Shown here piece after piece: positions 53,626 to 61,550 of a stretch of DNA of 64,000 nt. Every line of letters starts with the position of its first letter. Position 1 is the stretch's first letter. Both the position numbers and the translations under genes were made by a program. The notes beneath the pieces were generated by a model. It saw only the letters and a list, made by a program, of their open reading frames with translations. It did no database searches and was not told the DNA's origin. The stretch is from Chitinophagales bacterium (GTDB lineage Bacteria > Bacteroidota > Bacteroidia > Chitinophagales > Saprospiraceae), in the NCBI GenBank assembly GCA_017303875.1, contig JAFLBP010000017.1, positions 62,001 to 126,000 on the forward strand, read 5' to 3'.

Positions 53626-55694
53626 TCTACGGAGAGGTTGATGCGGTTGTTTACGAAACCGAGGTCGATACCGGCGGTGAGGTCGGAACGCTCTTCCCAG
53701 GACAGGCCCGGGTTACCCAGCTGTGTGGGCGCCAGACCAGCAATCTGGTTGTAGTTTGCACCGGCAGTGATGAGGCCGCGGGATGCGAAGTCGCCGATGT
53801 TGGCGTTACCGCGAACACCCCAACCCACTTTAATTTTAGCATTCGACAGGAAGCCGATACCTTTCATAAAGCTCTCGTCGATCAGGTTCCACGCAGCAGA
53901 TACGCCGGGGAAAACACCATAGCGTTTGTCGGCGCCGAAACGGGAAGAACCGTCGCGACGAACAATTGCGGAGATCACATAGCGGTCGTCGAAAATGCCG
54001 AAGTTGGCACGCAGGAATTGCGAGTTGATACCCCATTCGCTGCGGTTCGACTGGATGTCCTTTTTAACCGAAGCGGCGTTGAGGGTGCGGATGGTGTTGC
54101 CGGGGAAGCCTTCACCCTGGGTGAAGATCGATTCAAACTGGCTGTTCTGGAAAGAAACACCGCCGAGCAGGTCGATCTTGAAGTTGTCCATGCTGTACTT
54201 CCAGTTCAGCACGTTTTCGTTGATCAGGTTGAAGTCGCGGGCATACGTTTCAAAGCCCTGACCACGCACACCGGCGCCGGCGTTGGTGGTGTTGGGGTAG
54301 AAGCGGTGTTCGCGATAGGTGAGGTTATCTGCGCCAAAGTTGGTGCGGAAGCTCAGACCTTTGATGATAGTCCATTCCAGACCAGCATTTACGAGCACGC
54401 GATTTTCCGGGTTGTCGAACGTAGGTTCGATGGCTGCGGCAATCGGGTTTTCTACCGAGGAGTTCGGGTCGCGACCGTAAGTGCCGTCGGCGTTGTAGGT
54501 CGGGATGTGTGAACCAAGCAATACAGCAGTAGAAAGTACGCCGTAGATGTTGTTATCGTTGTTGATACGCGTGCTTTTCGACTGGCTCAGCGAGGAGCTG
54601 AGGGTCAGTTTCAACTTGTCGTTGATATAGTTATCGAGGTTGAAACGCGTAGTAAAACGATTGAATTTAGAGCCGATAAGGGTACCTTCCTGGTCGAAGT
54701 AGTTAGCCGAAACCATGAAGCGCGTACGCTCTGTACCGCCGGAGAAAGAAAGGTCGGCGTTGTACATCGGCGCGGTGCGGAATACTTCATTTTGCCAGTT
54801 GGTATTGGCAACGTTGTTGGAGTCGGGGAAAAGAATGCCCTGACCGCGGTTGCGGCGTGCTTCGTTCACCAGTGCCGTGTACTCAGTACCTGTCAGCGGC
54901 TCCAATTGGCGCCATGCTTTTTGGTTGCCGTAGCTGGCGTTGAAGCTCACTTTGGTTTTGCCTGCCTGACCGCGTTTGGTCGTAATCAGCACCACACCGT
55001 TGCTGGCGCGCGCGCCATAAATGGATGCGGCGGCAGCATCTTTCAATACCTCGATGGAGGCGATGTCAGACATGTTAATGCCTGCCAGTGCGTTGGTGGT
55101 TTGGTTACCGGTACCAAGCTGGGCGTAGCTGCCCGTATTGATCGGAATACCATCGATTACATAGAGCGGTTGGTTGCTGGCCGAGATCGAGGATGGGCCG
55201 CGAACGCGAACAGATACCGCGCCACCGGGAGTACCGGAGTTGCTGACTACCTGAACGCCCGGCGCCTGGCCGGCAATTGCGGCATCGATATTGGCCACCT
55301 GAAGGCGGTTAATAGCATCGCCGGTGATTTTGGAAACAGAGCCGGTCAGCTCTTTTTTGGTTTGTGTGCCGTAACCGACGATCACCACGTCTTCGAGTAC
55401 GTTACCGCTCTCCAATACGATGTCGATGTTGGTACGACCATTGACAACAATTTCCTGGGATTTATAGCCCGTGTAGGAAACCATCAGTCGGGCTGCGCCA
55501 TCGGAAACGCTGATGGAAAAGCTGCCGTCGGCGCCGGAAACGGTTCCGGTATTAGTGCCGGCCACTTTGATTGTGGCGCCGGGCAGACCGCTGCCGTCGG
55601 CAGCGTCCGTCACTGTGCCACGTACCTGCAATTGAGCCCACAAAGAGCCCCCAAGCAGGAACAACAACACAAGTGTAGAAAGAAGTCTCTGCAT
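53553..55694 (-). pseudogene. susC: SusC/RagA-family TonB-linked receptor, N-terminal part before a frameshift
   Basis: 713 residues before the frame is lost. A signal peptide (MQRLLSTLVLLFLLGGSLWAQ), a carboxypeptidase-like domain (QVRGTVTDAADGSGLPGATIKV), a plug with the SusC signature (VVIVGYGTQTKKELTGSVSKI, VRGPSSISASNQPLYVIDGIPI, IEVLKDAAAASIYGARASNGVVLITTKRG), then barrel strands up to VEWYQATTENLLLNRP. After that Pro the frame reads FSVPPASPA and stops, while the +1 frame continues the barrel. Restoring one base (CCG-GTT in place of CCG-TT) rejoins the protein to about 1015 residues, a normal SusC length. It is paired with susD downstream. Confidence 0.9.
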
Positions 55695-55760
55695 AGATCA
55701 GAAATATTTGAATTGGTTAAGAATGTTTCACGATTAAGAATGAAGGAAGCCTTCCGAGAG

Positions 55761-55768
55761 CAAAAGTA
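55761..55768 (-). promoter_or_regulatory. -7 promoter element for the susC-susD operon
   Basis: The plus strand CAAAAGTA reads TACTTTTG on the minus strand, 67 bases upstream of the susC ATG at 55694. The remaining gap up to 56064 holds only the terminator of the next gene. Confidence 0.55.
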
Positions 55769-55985
55769 TAACTTTTGTTGAGTTAATCATTTTTTAACCC
55801 AAATTTAAGCTTTTATAAATCCTTAGACAGCAATAATTGTTCAAGAGGTTGGGGGGAAAATAAAAGACGCCTTTCCGGTCTTACGCCGATATTAGTGTGT
55901 GTGCGGTTTTTTTTGCGCCAATATTTTTTTGTAAGATATTGAAAATCAGGATAAACAGGTTTTTATGTGCAAATTGGAGTAGCCA

Positions 55986-56026
55986 AAAAACAAAACCGCC
56001 CCGGCAACATTTTGCCGGAGCGGTTT
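55986..56026 (-). terminator. Intrinsic terminator after the 194-residue exported protein
   Basis: Plus-strand arms AAACCGCCCCGGCA (55993-56006) and TGCCGGAGCGGTTT (56013-56026) pair with one wobble. On the minus strand the stem is followed by TTGTTTTTT. It is 39 bases after the stop of the gene at 56065. A GTTTTTT on the plus side at 56031 could allow some activity in the other direction. Confidence 0.85.
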
Positions 56027-56064
56027 GCTCGTTTTTTCGTAGTATGTCTATGGTCAAATGTTCC

Positions 56065-56649
56065 TTATTCCTGCTCGGCAGTAGCCATTCCGGAAACTTC
56101 TTTCACGCTAACGGCGCTCCAGTCGATTTGGTCGGGGTTGCCAGCCATGAGCAGATCAATGGTCAGTTCCTGTGTTTTTTCTTTACCGGCTACGGTTACA
56201 GAAGCTTTCAGATCGGCGCTGATGTTGGCAGTTACTACAGATTTCTCGTTGATGCCGGCTACGAAGTTGGTGGCGATGTAGTTGCCGTCTTTGTCGTAAA
56301 CCGTGATGCTGAGGGTACGCTGTGTGTTGGTGCCGCGAGCGATATTGTACAGGAATGCGTAGAATTGTTCGGTTTCAAAAACTGCTACCGGCTCCGGGCT
56401 AACCGGCATGCGGCTGAACTGAGCGCTGCGCTCAAGTTCGGGCAGGTATTCGTAGAATTCCCAGCCGAGGGGTTCGCCAACTGTCGTTACAGTAGCGTCG
56501 AGGGCGTCGGCCTTAATTTCGTAAGGCAGGGTAGCTGCCTGAAACTGAGCCAGGAAACCCTGGAAACCTGTTGCTTGTGCGCTCAGGTTCTGTGCGAAGA
56601 TGCTTGCGAAAGCAAGGAGAAGTGCCGGGATTAAGATTACTTTTTTCAT
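56065..56649 (-). CDS. Exported protein of unknown function (194 aa)
   Basis: A signal peptide (MKKVILIPALLLAFASIFAQ) is followed by about 170 residues with no motif I recognise. Alternating strands (KADALDATVTTVG, RTLSITVYDKDGNYIATNFVAG, SVVTANISADLKASVTVAGKEKTQELTIDLLMAG) suggest a beta-sandwich. It has no lipobox and no T9SS signal, so it is probably periplasmic. It is a single gene with a strong terminator and a long upstream region containing repeated motifs. Codon use looks like that of its neighbours. Confidence 0.7.
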   Translation of the reverse strand: MKKVILIPALLLAFASIFAQNLSAQATGFQGFLAQFQAATLPYEIKADALDATVTTVGEPLGWEFYEYLPELERSAQFSRMPVSPEPVAVFETEQFYAFLYNIARGTNTQRTLSITVYDKDGNYIATNFVAGINEKSVVTANISADLKASVTVAGKEKTQELTIDLLMAGNPDQIDWSAVSVKEVSGMATAEQE

Positions 56650-56839
56650 TGTGTGGATCGGTTTTGGTTGTTGGTGTGTGTTGATTAAAGTGTGGTTGAT
56701 TTTGCGGTCAGCTTTTCGTTGTTTAAGCGTTCTGAATTACTTATTCCAAAAGGCTTGCCAAAAATTCACGGCGTGCCGTTTTTTTGAAAATATTTTTTCA
56801 GAAAAATGAAATTTAACCATTTAAGGGTACAAATTTCGA

Positions 56840-56932
56840 GTAAACGGCGATTCTGACGCGTAAACGGTTTTTCGGTCACATGGTTTTTCAGGAAGGAGAT
56901 CGGATGGTTTTCATAAAAATCGGTAGGTTTTG
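56840..56932. promoter_or_regulatory. Repeated motifs in a 536-base gene-free region
   Basis: The gap 56650-57185 has no supported gene. It contains two copies of GTAAACGG exactly 20 bases apart (56840-56847 and 56860-56867), then GGTTTT-type motifs at 56866, 56882, 56906 and 56926. The 20-base spacing puts the two GTAAACGG boxes on the same helix face, like paired operator half-sites. The geometry resembles LytTR-type direct repeats, but the match to that consensus is imperfect. Confidence 0.3.
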
Positions 56933-57061
56933 AGATGAGGGATTAAAGTCGCGCGGCGGTACCCATAGCTACCCGGCAGGTTCAGCACCGGCGCCGCACG
57001 CCTTGTATAGTCGTATATACGCTTTGGATATTAATGGCAGTTTTTGTTCAGGTGAATGAAT

Positions 57062-57069
57062 TACTTTTG
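57062..57069 (+). promoter_or_regulatory. -7 promoter element for the 57.2 kb lipoprotein operon
   Basis: TACTTTTG at 57062-57069 matches TAnnTTTG. TTTG at 57043-57046 is a possible -33 element with a short, 15-base spacer. The implied leader is about 117 bases. Confidence 0.5.
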
Positions 57070-57185
57070 CATTCATTTTATCTTCAATTCACCCCCAATG
57101 CCGGCATCCATGCAACCGGCGCCATTATCAAACCCTGCACTTTTTTCGACAGGGAATTTTTAAATCCGTTTAATCTGGATCCAAA

Positions 57186-58778
57186 ATGCTACAAAAACGC
57201 ATCCTGCAGATCTTTTCCGGGCTTATCGTCGGCGCCTTTTTGGCCCTGGCAGCCTGCTCTAAAACCGATTTTGATAAACTGGAACTCGAAGACCACTCCT
57301 CAGAGTTTGCTTTTCCGCTTTTCAGTACTACGCTCCGGCTCGACGACCTCATGTTTCGTATCCTTAATGATACGCTCTCGGGAGATACGATTTTCGTGAA
57401 CCCCGATAATACCATGACGCTGTTCTACACCGGCAACGTGGCCGAAAAACCGGCCAGCGATATTTTTAACTTCCTGAAAGAAGGCATCGTCCCACTCAAC
57501 GATACCACTTTTACTTTCCCCTTCGACAGCCCGGATTCGGTAAGCATCAAACGCGCCAATATTAAAAAAGGAACAATCGGATTAGTGGTGTTCAACAGCA
57601 CCGGCGAAACGCTTACCATTAATTTCGTTATTCCGCAGATGACCAAAAACGGCGTCGGGTTCAGGGAAACCTTTATCGTCCCCTCGCACCCGACAGATGC
57701 CTACACCACTCCGCGCATCGACCTGACGGGCTACCTGCTGCAATCGGAAACCAATGAACTGACCTTTAAATATGAAGCCTACCGGCCCAATGGCGATCGG
57801 ATAAAACTGCCGCCCACGGCTTTCGGACTGCCGGGTGTAGTGGCCGGTTTTCAGGAATTGGAATTTTCCTATCTTCAGGGCTACTGGGGCTACTCCACTT
57901 ATGAACTGACCCGCGACGTCATTGAAATCGACATCAATCAGACGCAGCTTGATGGCAACGTGAAAGTGAAAAACCCAAGGGTAACCATGCGCATCGCCAA
58001 CTCCTGGGGCTTTCCCACCCGCGGCGTTATCCGCTACCTCAGCTTTATCGGTCAGAACGGGGAAGAACTGGAATTGAAAAGCACAGCTTTTCAAACCGAC
58101 AGCTTTGATTATGTGGATTTCGATTATCCCAAATTCGGGCTTGGCGAAGTCGGGCAAACCAAGTACACCGATATTACCCTCAATGAAACCAATTCCAACA
58201 TTGCAGAAATCTTTAACCTGCAACCGGTCAAATTGGTCTACGAAGTAGACGGTATCGCCAATGCGCAAAAAGATCCTTCTATTGTCGGTTTCCTGACCGA
58301 CAGCAGTACCATCAGTCTCAGCATGCGCGTGGAGCTGCTGCTTGAGGGCAGCGCGCAGAACTTTGGCGCCGAACAAACGCTGGACCTTGATTTCGGGGAG
58401 TACAGCAGCCTGGATACATCAAAAATTGAATCGGTGGAGTTTAAATTGGTTGCTGAAAACAGCACGCCCATTTCTACCGCCCTGCAATTGTACTTCCGCG
58501 ATGAAAACGGCAATAATATCGACTCGCTCTTTACCGGTGAAGCGCGCCTGATTATGGAAGCCGCCGCCGTCAACAGCGAAGGTGTCAGCATTGAAACCAA
58601 ACGCACGGAAAATTTCATCAATATGGATGCCGCGCGTTTTGAACGTATCCGGCAGGCCAAAACGGCTTTCCTGAAAACCGCATTTACCACCACACAAAAC
58701 GGTGAAATTCCGGTCAAGCTCCTGGCAACCAACCAAACCACGGTTAAAATGGGCATCAAGGTAAAAACGCGCTTTTAG
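57186..58778 (+). CDS. Lipoprotein of unknown function (530 aa)
   Basis: The signal MLQKRILQIFSGLIVGAFLALAAC has a lipobox (LAAC), so the protein is likely lipid-anchored. The rest is dominated by beta strands and many Thr/Asn/Asp residues (DNTMTLFYTGNVAEKP, GTIGLVVFNSTGETLTINFVIP, ALQLYFRDENGNNIDSL), suggesting several Ig-like or beta-sandwich modules. I recognise no named domain. The next gene, a DUF5723-like barrel protein, starts 53 bases downstream with no promoter of its own, so the two probably form an operon and may work together at the outer membrane (inference). Confidence 0.75.
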   Translation: MLQKRILQIFSGLIVGAFLALAACSKTDFDKLELEDHSSEFAFPLFSTTLRLDDLMFRILNDTLSGDTIFVNPDNTMTLFYTGNVAEKPASDIFNFLKEGIVPLNDTTFTFPFDSPDSVSIKRANIKKGTIGLVVFNSTGETLTINFVIPQMTKNGVGFRETFIVPSHPTDAYTTPRIDLTGYLLQSETNELTFKYEAYRPNGDRIKLPPTAFGLPGVVAGFQELEFSYLQGYWGYSTYELTRDVIEIDINQTQLDGNVKVKNPRVTMRIANSWGFPTRGVIRYLSFIGQNGEELELKSTAFQTDSFDYVDFDYPKFGLGEVGQTKYTDITLNETNSNIAEIFNLQPVKLVYEVDGIANAQKDPSIVGFLTDSSTISLSMRVELLLEGSAQNFGAEQTLDLDFGEYSSLDTSKIESVEFKLVAENSTPISTALQLYFRDENGNNIDSLFTGEARLIMEAAAVNSEGVSIETKRTENFINMDAARFERIRQAKTAFLKTAFTTTQNGEIPVKLLATNQTTVKMGIKVKTRF

Positions 58779-58831
58779 CGTTCGATTCGGTTTTTGTTGA
58801 CCTTTTTGTTTTTCTCAATTTCGCAAAAAAT

Positions 58832-60163
58832 ATGCTCAGATATATTGTTTTCAGCTTTTTCATGCTCGGCGCTCTGAGCGCTGCGGCACAACAGGAGTTG
58901 ATGCTGCATACGATGCCCGACTTGTGGCATGCCAACAGCATTAACCCCGCATTTTTTCCTAAAGATAAAAAAGTAGCCATCGGCCTGCCGGGCTACAGCC
59001 TTGATGCGGCGCACAGTGGCAAACTCAGCTACAATGATTTTCTGGTAAAAGACGGCGACCGCACCATACTCAGCTTCAGTAATGCCATCAGCAAACTGGA
59101 ACAGGAAAATGAAGTTTTTGCAGATCAGCGCATTGAAACCCTCTCCCTGGGCCTGCGCTTTGGCAAATGGGCCGTTCAGGCCGGCCATGCCAACCGCCTG
59201 AATGCTTTTATTGCTTATCCCCGCGACCTGGCGGAGGTGCTCTGGAATGGCAATGGGCCGTATGTCGGACAAAGCAAAAACCTGGGGCTGCACATGAATT
59301 TTTACGACTGGAACGAATGGAGCGTGGGAATCAGCCGGCACAGCGAACGGCTCAGTCTGGGCCTCCGCATTAAGCTGCTCAACGGCGTCAGCACCTTCCA
59401 GACCGATGCCGATCACTCCCGCGCAACGGTGTACACCGATCCGGATATTTATCAGTTGACACTTCAAACCGACTACGGATTCTATTCCTCTTCCATCATC
59501 AACGCCATTGATACTTCCGGGCTTGGTTTTGATATTGACGTAGATGACGTGGCGGCCAAGCTGTTCAGCAGCAATACCGGAACGGCGTTTGATTTCGGGC
59601 TTGAATTCCGGCCTACCAAAAAGTTGAGCATCAGCGCCAGCGTATTGGATATGGGCGGCCGGATCAACTGGAAAGAAAATGCCGCTTATTTCCGCAGCGA
59701 AGGCACCTATACTTACAATGGTGTGGTGTTTGAAGGCGCCGGTATTATCAGCGGTACCGATAGCTTGGACTTCAACCAGCAACTCGATACGCTGAATGAT
59801 ATTTTTAAATTTAACAAATTTGCAAGGGAGTACCGCACGGAAATGCCACAGCGTTTGTTTGCCGGAGCTACCTATCAGTTGAACAAGCGCTTTCAGGTGG
59901 GGGTGAGCGTTTTTGCGCAAAATGCCAATAATGTACGCCGCAGTGGCGCGGGCGTTTCGCTGCGCTGGCAACCCCTGCGCTGGATCTCCGGCGGCATAAT
60001 GTACAGCGTCAATAACCGTTCTGCGGCTAATCTGGGCCTGCATGTGGCCCTGAAGCCCGGCCCGGTACAGTTGTATTTTGCTTCCGATCATATTCCCGCC
60101 GTTTTTAACCTGCGGGGACAGCCGGCGGCAAACCTCAGAATGGGCGCCAGTATTGTTTGGTAA
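58832..60163 (+). CDS. DUF5723-like outer-membrane barrel protein
   Basis: 443 residues with a signal peptide (MLRYIVFSFFMLGALSAAAQ). The opening TMPDLWHANSINPAFFPKDKKVAIGLPGYSLDAAHSG, with the SINPAF pattern, is typical of DUF5723-type Bacteroidota proteins. The rest alternates strands (ETLSLGLRFGKWAVQAGHANRLNAF, WSVGISRHSERLSLGLRIKLL, FQVGVSVFAQNANN, GAGVSLRWQPLRWISGGIMYSVN) and ends LRMGASIVW, consistent with an FadL/PorV-like barrel. Function unknown. It ends with a strong bidirectional terminator. Confidence 0.83.
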   Translation: MLRYIVFSFFMLGALSAAAQQELMLHTMPDLWHANSINPAFFPKDKKVAIGLPGYSLDAAHSGKLSYNDFLVKDGDRTILSFSNAISKLEQENEVFADQRIETLSLGLRFGKWAVQAGHANRLNAFIAYPRDLAEVLWNGNGPYVGQSKNLGLHMNFYDWNEWSVGISRHSERLSLGLRIKLLNGVSTFQTDADHSRATVYTDPDIYQLTLQTDYGFYSSSIINAIDTSGLGFDIDVDDVAAKLFSSNTGTAFDFGLEFRPTKKLSISASVLDMGGRINWKENAAYFRSEGTYTYNGVVFEGAGIISGTDSLDFNQQLDTLNDIFKFNKFAREYRTEMPQRLFAGATYQLNKRFQVGVSVFAQNANNVRRSGAGVSLRWQPLRWISGGIMYSVNNRSAANLGLHVALKPGPVQLYFASDHIPAVFNLRGQPAANLRMGASIVW

Positions 60164-60217
60164 TTGGGTGTATTTAGAGCTTGTAGCCGATTGATGAAAT
60201 CCCGAACAAGCTTTTAG

Positions 60218-60260
60218 AAAAAAATGCGTCATCCGGAGTTTTCGGATGACGCATTTTTTT
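60218..60260. terminator. Bidirectional intrinsic terminator
   Basis: A perfect 18-bp stem (arms 60218-60235 and 60243-60260) with core ATGCGTCATCCG/CGGATGACGCAT, flanked by A7 on the left and T7 on the right. It therefore acts on both strands between the convergent DUF5723-like (+) and SRPBCC (-) genes. Confidence 0.95.
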
Positions 60261-60280
60261 AGGCGAAAGCAGTCGGCACT

Positions 60281-61333
60281 TTATTTTTTCACCTGAATCG
60301 AATCCGGTTTGGCCGGTTCCACGAAATAAATGATGCGGGTGAGCCATTTACTGGTATCCGGCTCCGTGATGGTGTCGGTGTGGTACTCCTCAATGATGGG
60401 CGGCAGCATTTGCAGCTTTTTCTCAGTCATATAGAGATCCATGGCATAATGTGCGCGGCCGGTTTGGGAGTAGTGGCCCAGGAAGTCGATGCTGATGGCT
60501 TTGCCGCCACCGACCCGCCAGATGCCGGCGCTGTCGGCCTCGCTGATTTTAGCTGTTTTTTCCAGGGGATAGGCTGCGGCTGTTTCGGTTTTGCCGTTTG
60601 CCCAGGTCCAGAACAGGCCGCTGGGCGGGCCGAAGGAATCCAGTTCGTATTTATCCATAAGATCCGACACCTTAATAATATGGCGTCGGTAGAAATCCAT
60701 TACGGCGAAAGAGTCAATGGTGTCGCGGAAGCCGAGGTAGTACTTGACCGGTATTTCGAGTTCTTCCACTTCAAGCCCGTTGTAGCGCTTACGCACCAAA
60801 CGTTCGCAGCGTTTTTTGAGGTTGCCGAGGCCGCGTTCGAGGTCTTTGCCGATGGCGGCATCCATATCGGTGAACATGGAAAGGCCGTTCCAGGGGAAGC
60901 CGACATGCATATCGAATTGCCAGGTGACGTGGGTCAGGGAATCCTCTTTTGCATTGAGCCAGATTTTTTCGGGAGAAACATTGTCCCAGGGTTCCATGCG
61001 ATGTACTTCAAAACGCAGGGAATCGGGGCTTGCCATCACCAGCGTTCGGCGGCCTTTACCGACATCTTCGTTGCCTTCCCAGTCGTAAGTAGCGCCCACC
61101 TGGCCGTCGTTGGCGCTGATGCTGACGCGCATGTTTTCGTCCAAACCGGCCCAGGGCGACCATTTATCGTGGTTTTTAAACAGGCGCATTTGTTCGTAAA
61201 CCACCTCGCGCGGCGCCCTGATTTCTATGGTGCGCTCGATGAGGTAATTTTTTTTGGCAAAAAGGCCGAGTGCGATTACCAGTACGGCAATGCCTCCAAC
61301 GGTATACAGTAAAAACTTCAGAAATTTATTCAT
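60281..61333 (-). CDS. Membrane-anchored SRPBCC-fold protein with second effector-binding-like half
   Basis: 350 residues from the ATG at 61333 (MNKFLKFLLYTVGGIAVLVIALGLF); the open frame's earlier start at 61360 adds nothing family-like. After the N-terminal membrane helix comes an SRPBCC/polyketide-cyclase domain (IERTIEIRAPREVVYEQMRLFKNHDKWSPWAGLDENM, about 30-175), a hydrophobic-ligand fold. Residues about 185-345 (GLEVEELEIPVKYYLGFRDTI, then SGLFWTWANGKTETAAAYPLE and KAISIDFLGHYSQTGRAHYAMDLYM) resemble GyrI-like/effector-binding domains. The ligand is unknown. It converges on the DUF5723-like gene. Confidence 0.87.
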   Translation of the reverse strand: MNKFLKFLLYTVGGIAVLVIALGLFAKKNYLIERTIEIRAPREVVYEQMRLFKNHDKWSPWAGLDENMRVSISANDGQVGATYDWEGNEDVGKGRRTLVMASPDSLRFEVHRMEPWDNVSPEKIWLNAKEDSLTHVTWQFDMHVGFPWNGLSMFTDMDAAIGKDLERGLGNLKKRCERLVRKRYNGLEVEELEIPVKYYLGFRDTIDSFAVMDFYRRHIIKVSDLMDKYELDSFGPPSGLFWTWANGKTETAAAYPLEKTAKISEADSAGIWRVGGGKAISIDFLGHYSQTGRAHYAMDLYMTEKKLQMLPPIIEEYHTDTITEPDTSKWLTRIIYFVEPAKPDSIQVKK

Positions 61334-61371
61334 TGTACAGAAAGGGCAAAAATGAGCCACAAAGGTAAGCA

Positions 61372-61509
61372 GGAACGATGAACGATGAGCGATGAACGAT
61401 GAGTGTTTTTGTGTTTGAGTGTTTGGGTGTTTAAGGGTTAAAGGATGGGGCGCAATTTCTAAAACACTTAAATACCAAAATACTCAAACACAAAAACCTT
61501 CATCGTTCT
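61372..61509. repeat. Heptamer/octamer composite palindrome D
   Basis: Arm 1 begins with heptamers GAACGAT, GAACGAT, GAGCGAT, GAACGAT (61373-61400) and switches to octamers GTGTTTTT, GTGTTTGA, GTGTTTGG, GTGTTTAA (61403-61434). Arm 2 (61465-61508) has four complementary octamers with a few mismatches, then TTCATCGTTC matching the heptamer part. The hairpin is thus nested: heptamers outside, octamers inside. It ends four bases before the TACATTTG element of the peptidase gene. The heptamer word is related to that of palindrome C. Confidence 0.8.
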
Positions 61510-61512
61510 TCT

Positions 61513-61520
61513 TACATTTG
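61513..61520 (+). promoter_or_regulatory. -7 promoter element for the S9 peptidase gene
   Basis: TACATTTG at 61513-61520, 30 bases before the ATG at 61551. Its -33 position falls inside the second arm of palindrome D, and no TTG is present there. Confidence 0.55.
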
Positions 61521-61550
61521 CCATCCATTTCAGCAATCTTGTTTCTTTTT

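Noticed and set aside
58775..60232. A 485-codon minus-strand frame opposite the DUF5723-like gene
   Set aside because: The + frame has a signal peptide and barrel features; the antisense frame is low in recognisable content and runs into the terminator region.
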